In this document: positions 63,722-64,000 of the stretch, piece by piece
Layout: each line of letters begins with the position of its first letter
Position numbering within the stretch: position 1 is the first letter of the stretch
From: Paenibacillus sp. D2_2
GTDB taxonomy: Bacteria; Bacillota; Bacilli; Paenibacillales; Paenibacillaceae
DNA: 64,000 nt
Assembly: GCF_031199965.1 (NCBI RefSeq)
Contig: NZ_CP133605.1
Location: forward strand, 3,504,501-3,568,500
Reading direction: 5' to 3'
Made by a program: the position numbers and the translations under genes
The notes under the pieces: generated by a model
The model's input: only the letters and a program-made list of their open reading frames with translations
The model's database searches: none
Told to the model about the DNA's origin: nothing

Positions 63722-64000
63722 TTATCCGCACTTACTATATCCACAGTTGCTGCAAGTCTTGCAACCTTCAATATTGATCAACGTTGCCGAGCCGCAGGAT
63801 GGGCACAGGTCGCGTGATGCAGCTGGTGCATTATACCGTTGGTCACTACCGTGATCATGATCCTGGGTAAGCTCGTCATGGTGATGATCTACCGTTGCAG
63901 CAACCGGTGCCGGATCATGGTCCCGCCGAAATCGCTCTGCACATGAGATTCCAGCGCTTTGGCTACGGCGTCAGCGATCGATTCGACGCGATTCGGACCG
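63722..64000 (-). pseudogene. nrdJ: B12-dependent (class II) ribonucleotide reductase, C-terminal part, frameshifted
   Basis: Frame enters from the right edge: GPNRVESIADAVAKALESHV. A base is missing in the C3 run at 63922-63924; restored it reads HDPAPVAATVDHHHDEL, then a zinc-ribbon-like tail LCPSCGSATLINIEGCKTC and SNCGYSKCG-stop. The tail with CxxC...CxxCxxCGYxxCG and the SIADAVAKALE segment is typical of adenosylcobalamin-dependent NrdJ. The C-terminal Cys relay thioredoxin electrons to the active site. Over 90 percent of the gene is outside the window. Confidence 0.88.

Overview
The window looks like a chromosome segment from a Paenibacillus-type Firmicute. Supporting signs are a C-terminal triple SLH-domain surface protein, strong AGGAGG-like ribosome binding sites, a DUF4349 lipoprotein, a class D sortase, Amj, YdcZ-family transporters, many AraC/TetR/sugar ABC genes, moderate GC, and abundant rho-independent terminators. 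I saw no rRNA, tRNA, riboswitch or CRISPR array.

Layout. 1-6934: phage-like accessory remnant with three glycosyltransferase-type genes, small unknown genes, a phage-type ribose-phosphate pyrophosphokinase and a holin/amidase lysis pair, interrupted by an IS3-family (IS150-like) element at 1913-3174. 7061-17171: a multidomain SLH/GHL10 surface protein, a DHA2 drug exporter, a chemoreceptor and a GH36 alpha-galactosidase. 17203-28505: GGDEF protein, a gene of unknown function, orphan BTAD response regulator, sortase, DUF4349 lipoprotein, ABC exporter, AraC, GNAT/HAD/Amj/methyltransferase cluster. 28797-38179: GH20 hexosaminidase, GNAT, nitroreductase, S66 peptidase, and an AraC-controlled operon of two epimerase/oxidoreductase pairs. 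38411-43413: a TetR-controlled MFS + FtsX-type ABC cluster. 43605-48409: HAD nucleotidase, YdcZ-Crp-YdcZ cluster, TetR/MFS pair. 48496-51998: sugar ABC importer with a CcpA cre site. 51999-53260: second, almost identical copy of the IS. 53261-54571: repeats and an EamA permease. 54834-57189: an IS1595-family element bounded by 31-bp inverted repeats that carries a phosphotransferase passenger. 57316-64000: zinc ribbon, pyruvate oxidase, TetR, a divergent FAH/metallo-hydrolase pair sharing a palindromic operator, a VOC protein and the 3' end of a B12-dependent ribonucleotide reductase.

A dominant property is that about 20 genes are interrupted by single-base frameshifts, nearly all equivalent to loss of one base, usually in a short homopolymer. 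After restoring the missing base each product becomes full length and its coding length divisible by three. This is most simply an indel-prone assembly, although real decay is possible for some genes. I give those genes one full-length entry each, typed as pseudogene, with the break position.

The most interesting unexplained signal is a dispersed, hairpin-forming repeat present three times, each starting exactly at the stop codon of a gene (14709, 28799, 46238). Next are the IS1595-type element with its kinase-like cargo, the symmetric array of four 23-bp repeats at 53296-53478, and the 28-residue CxxC ORF translationally coupled to a GT-D glycosyltransferase.
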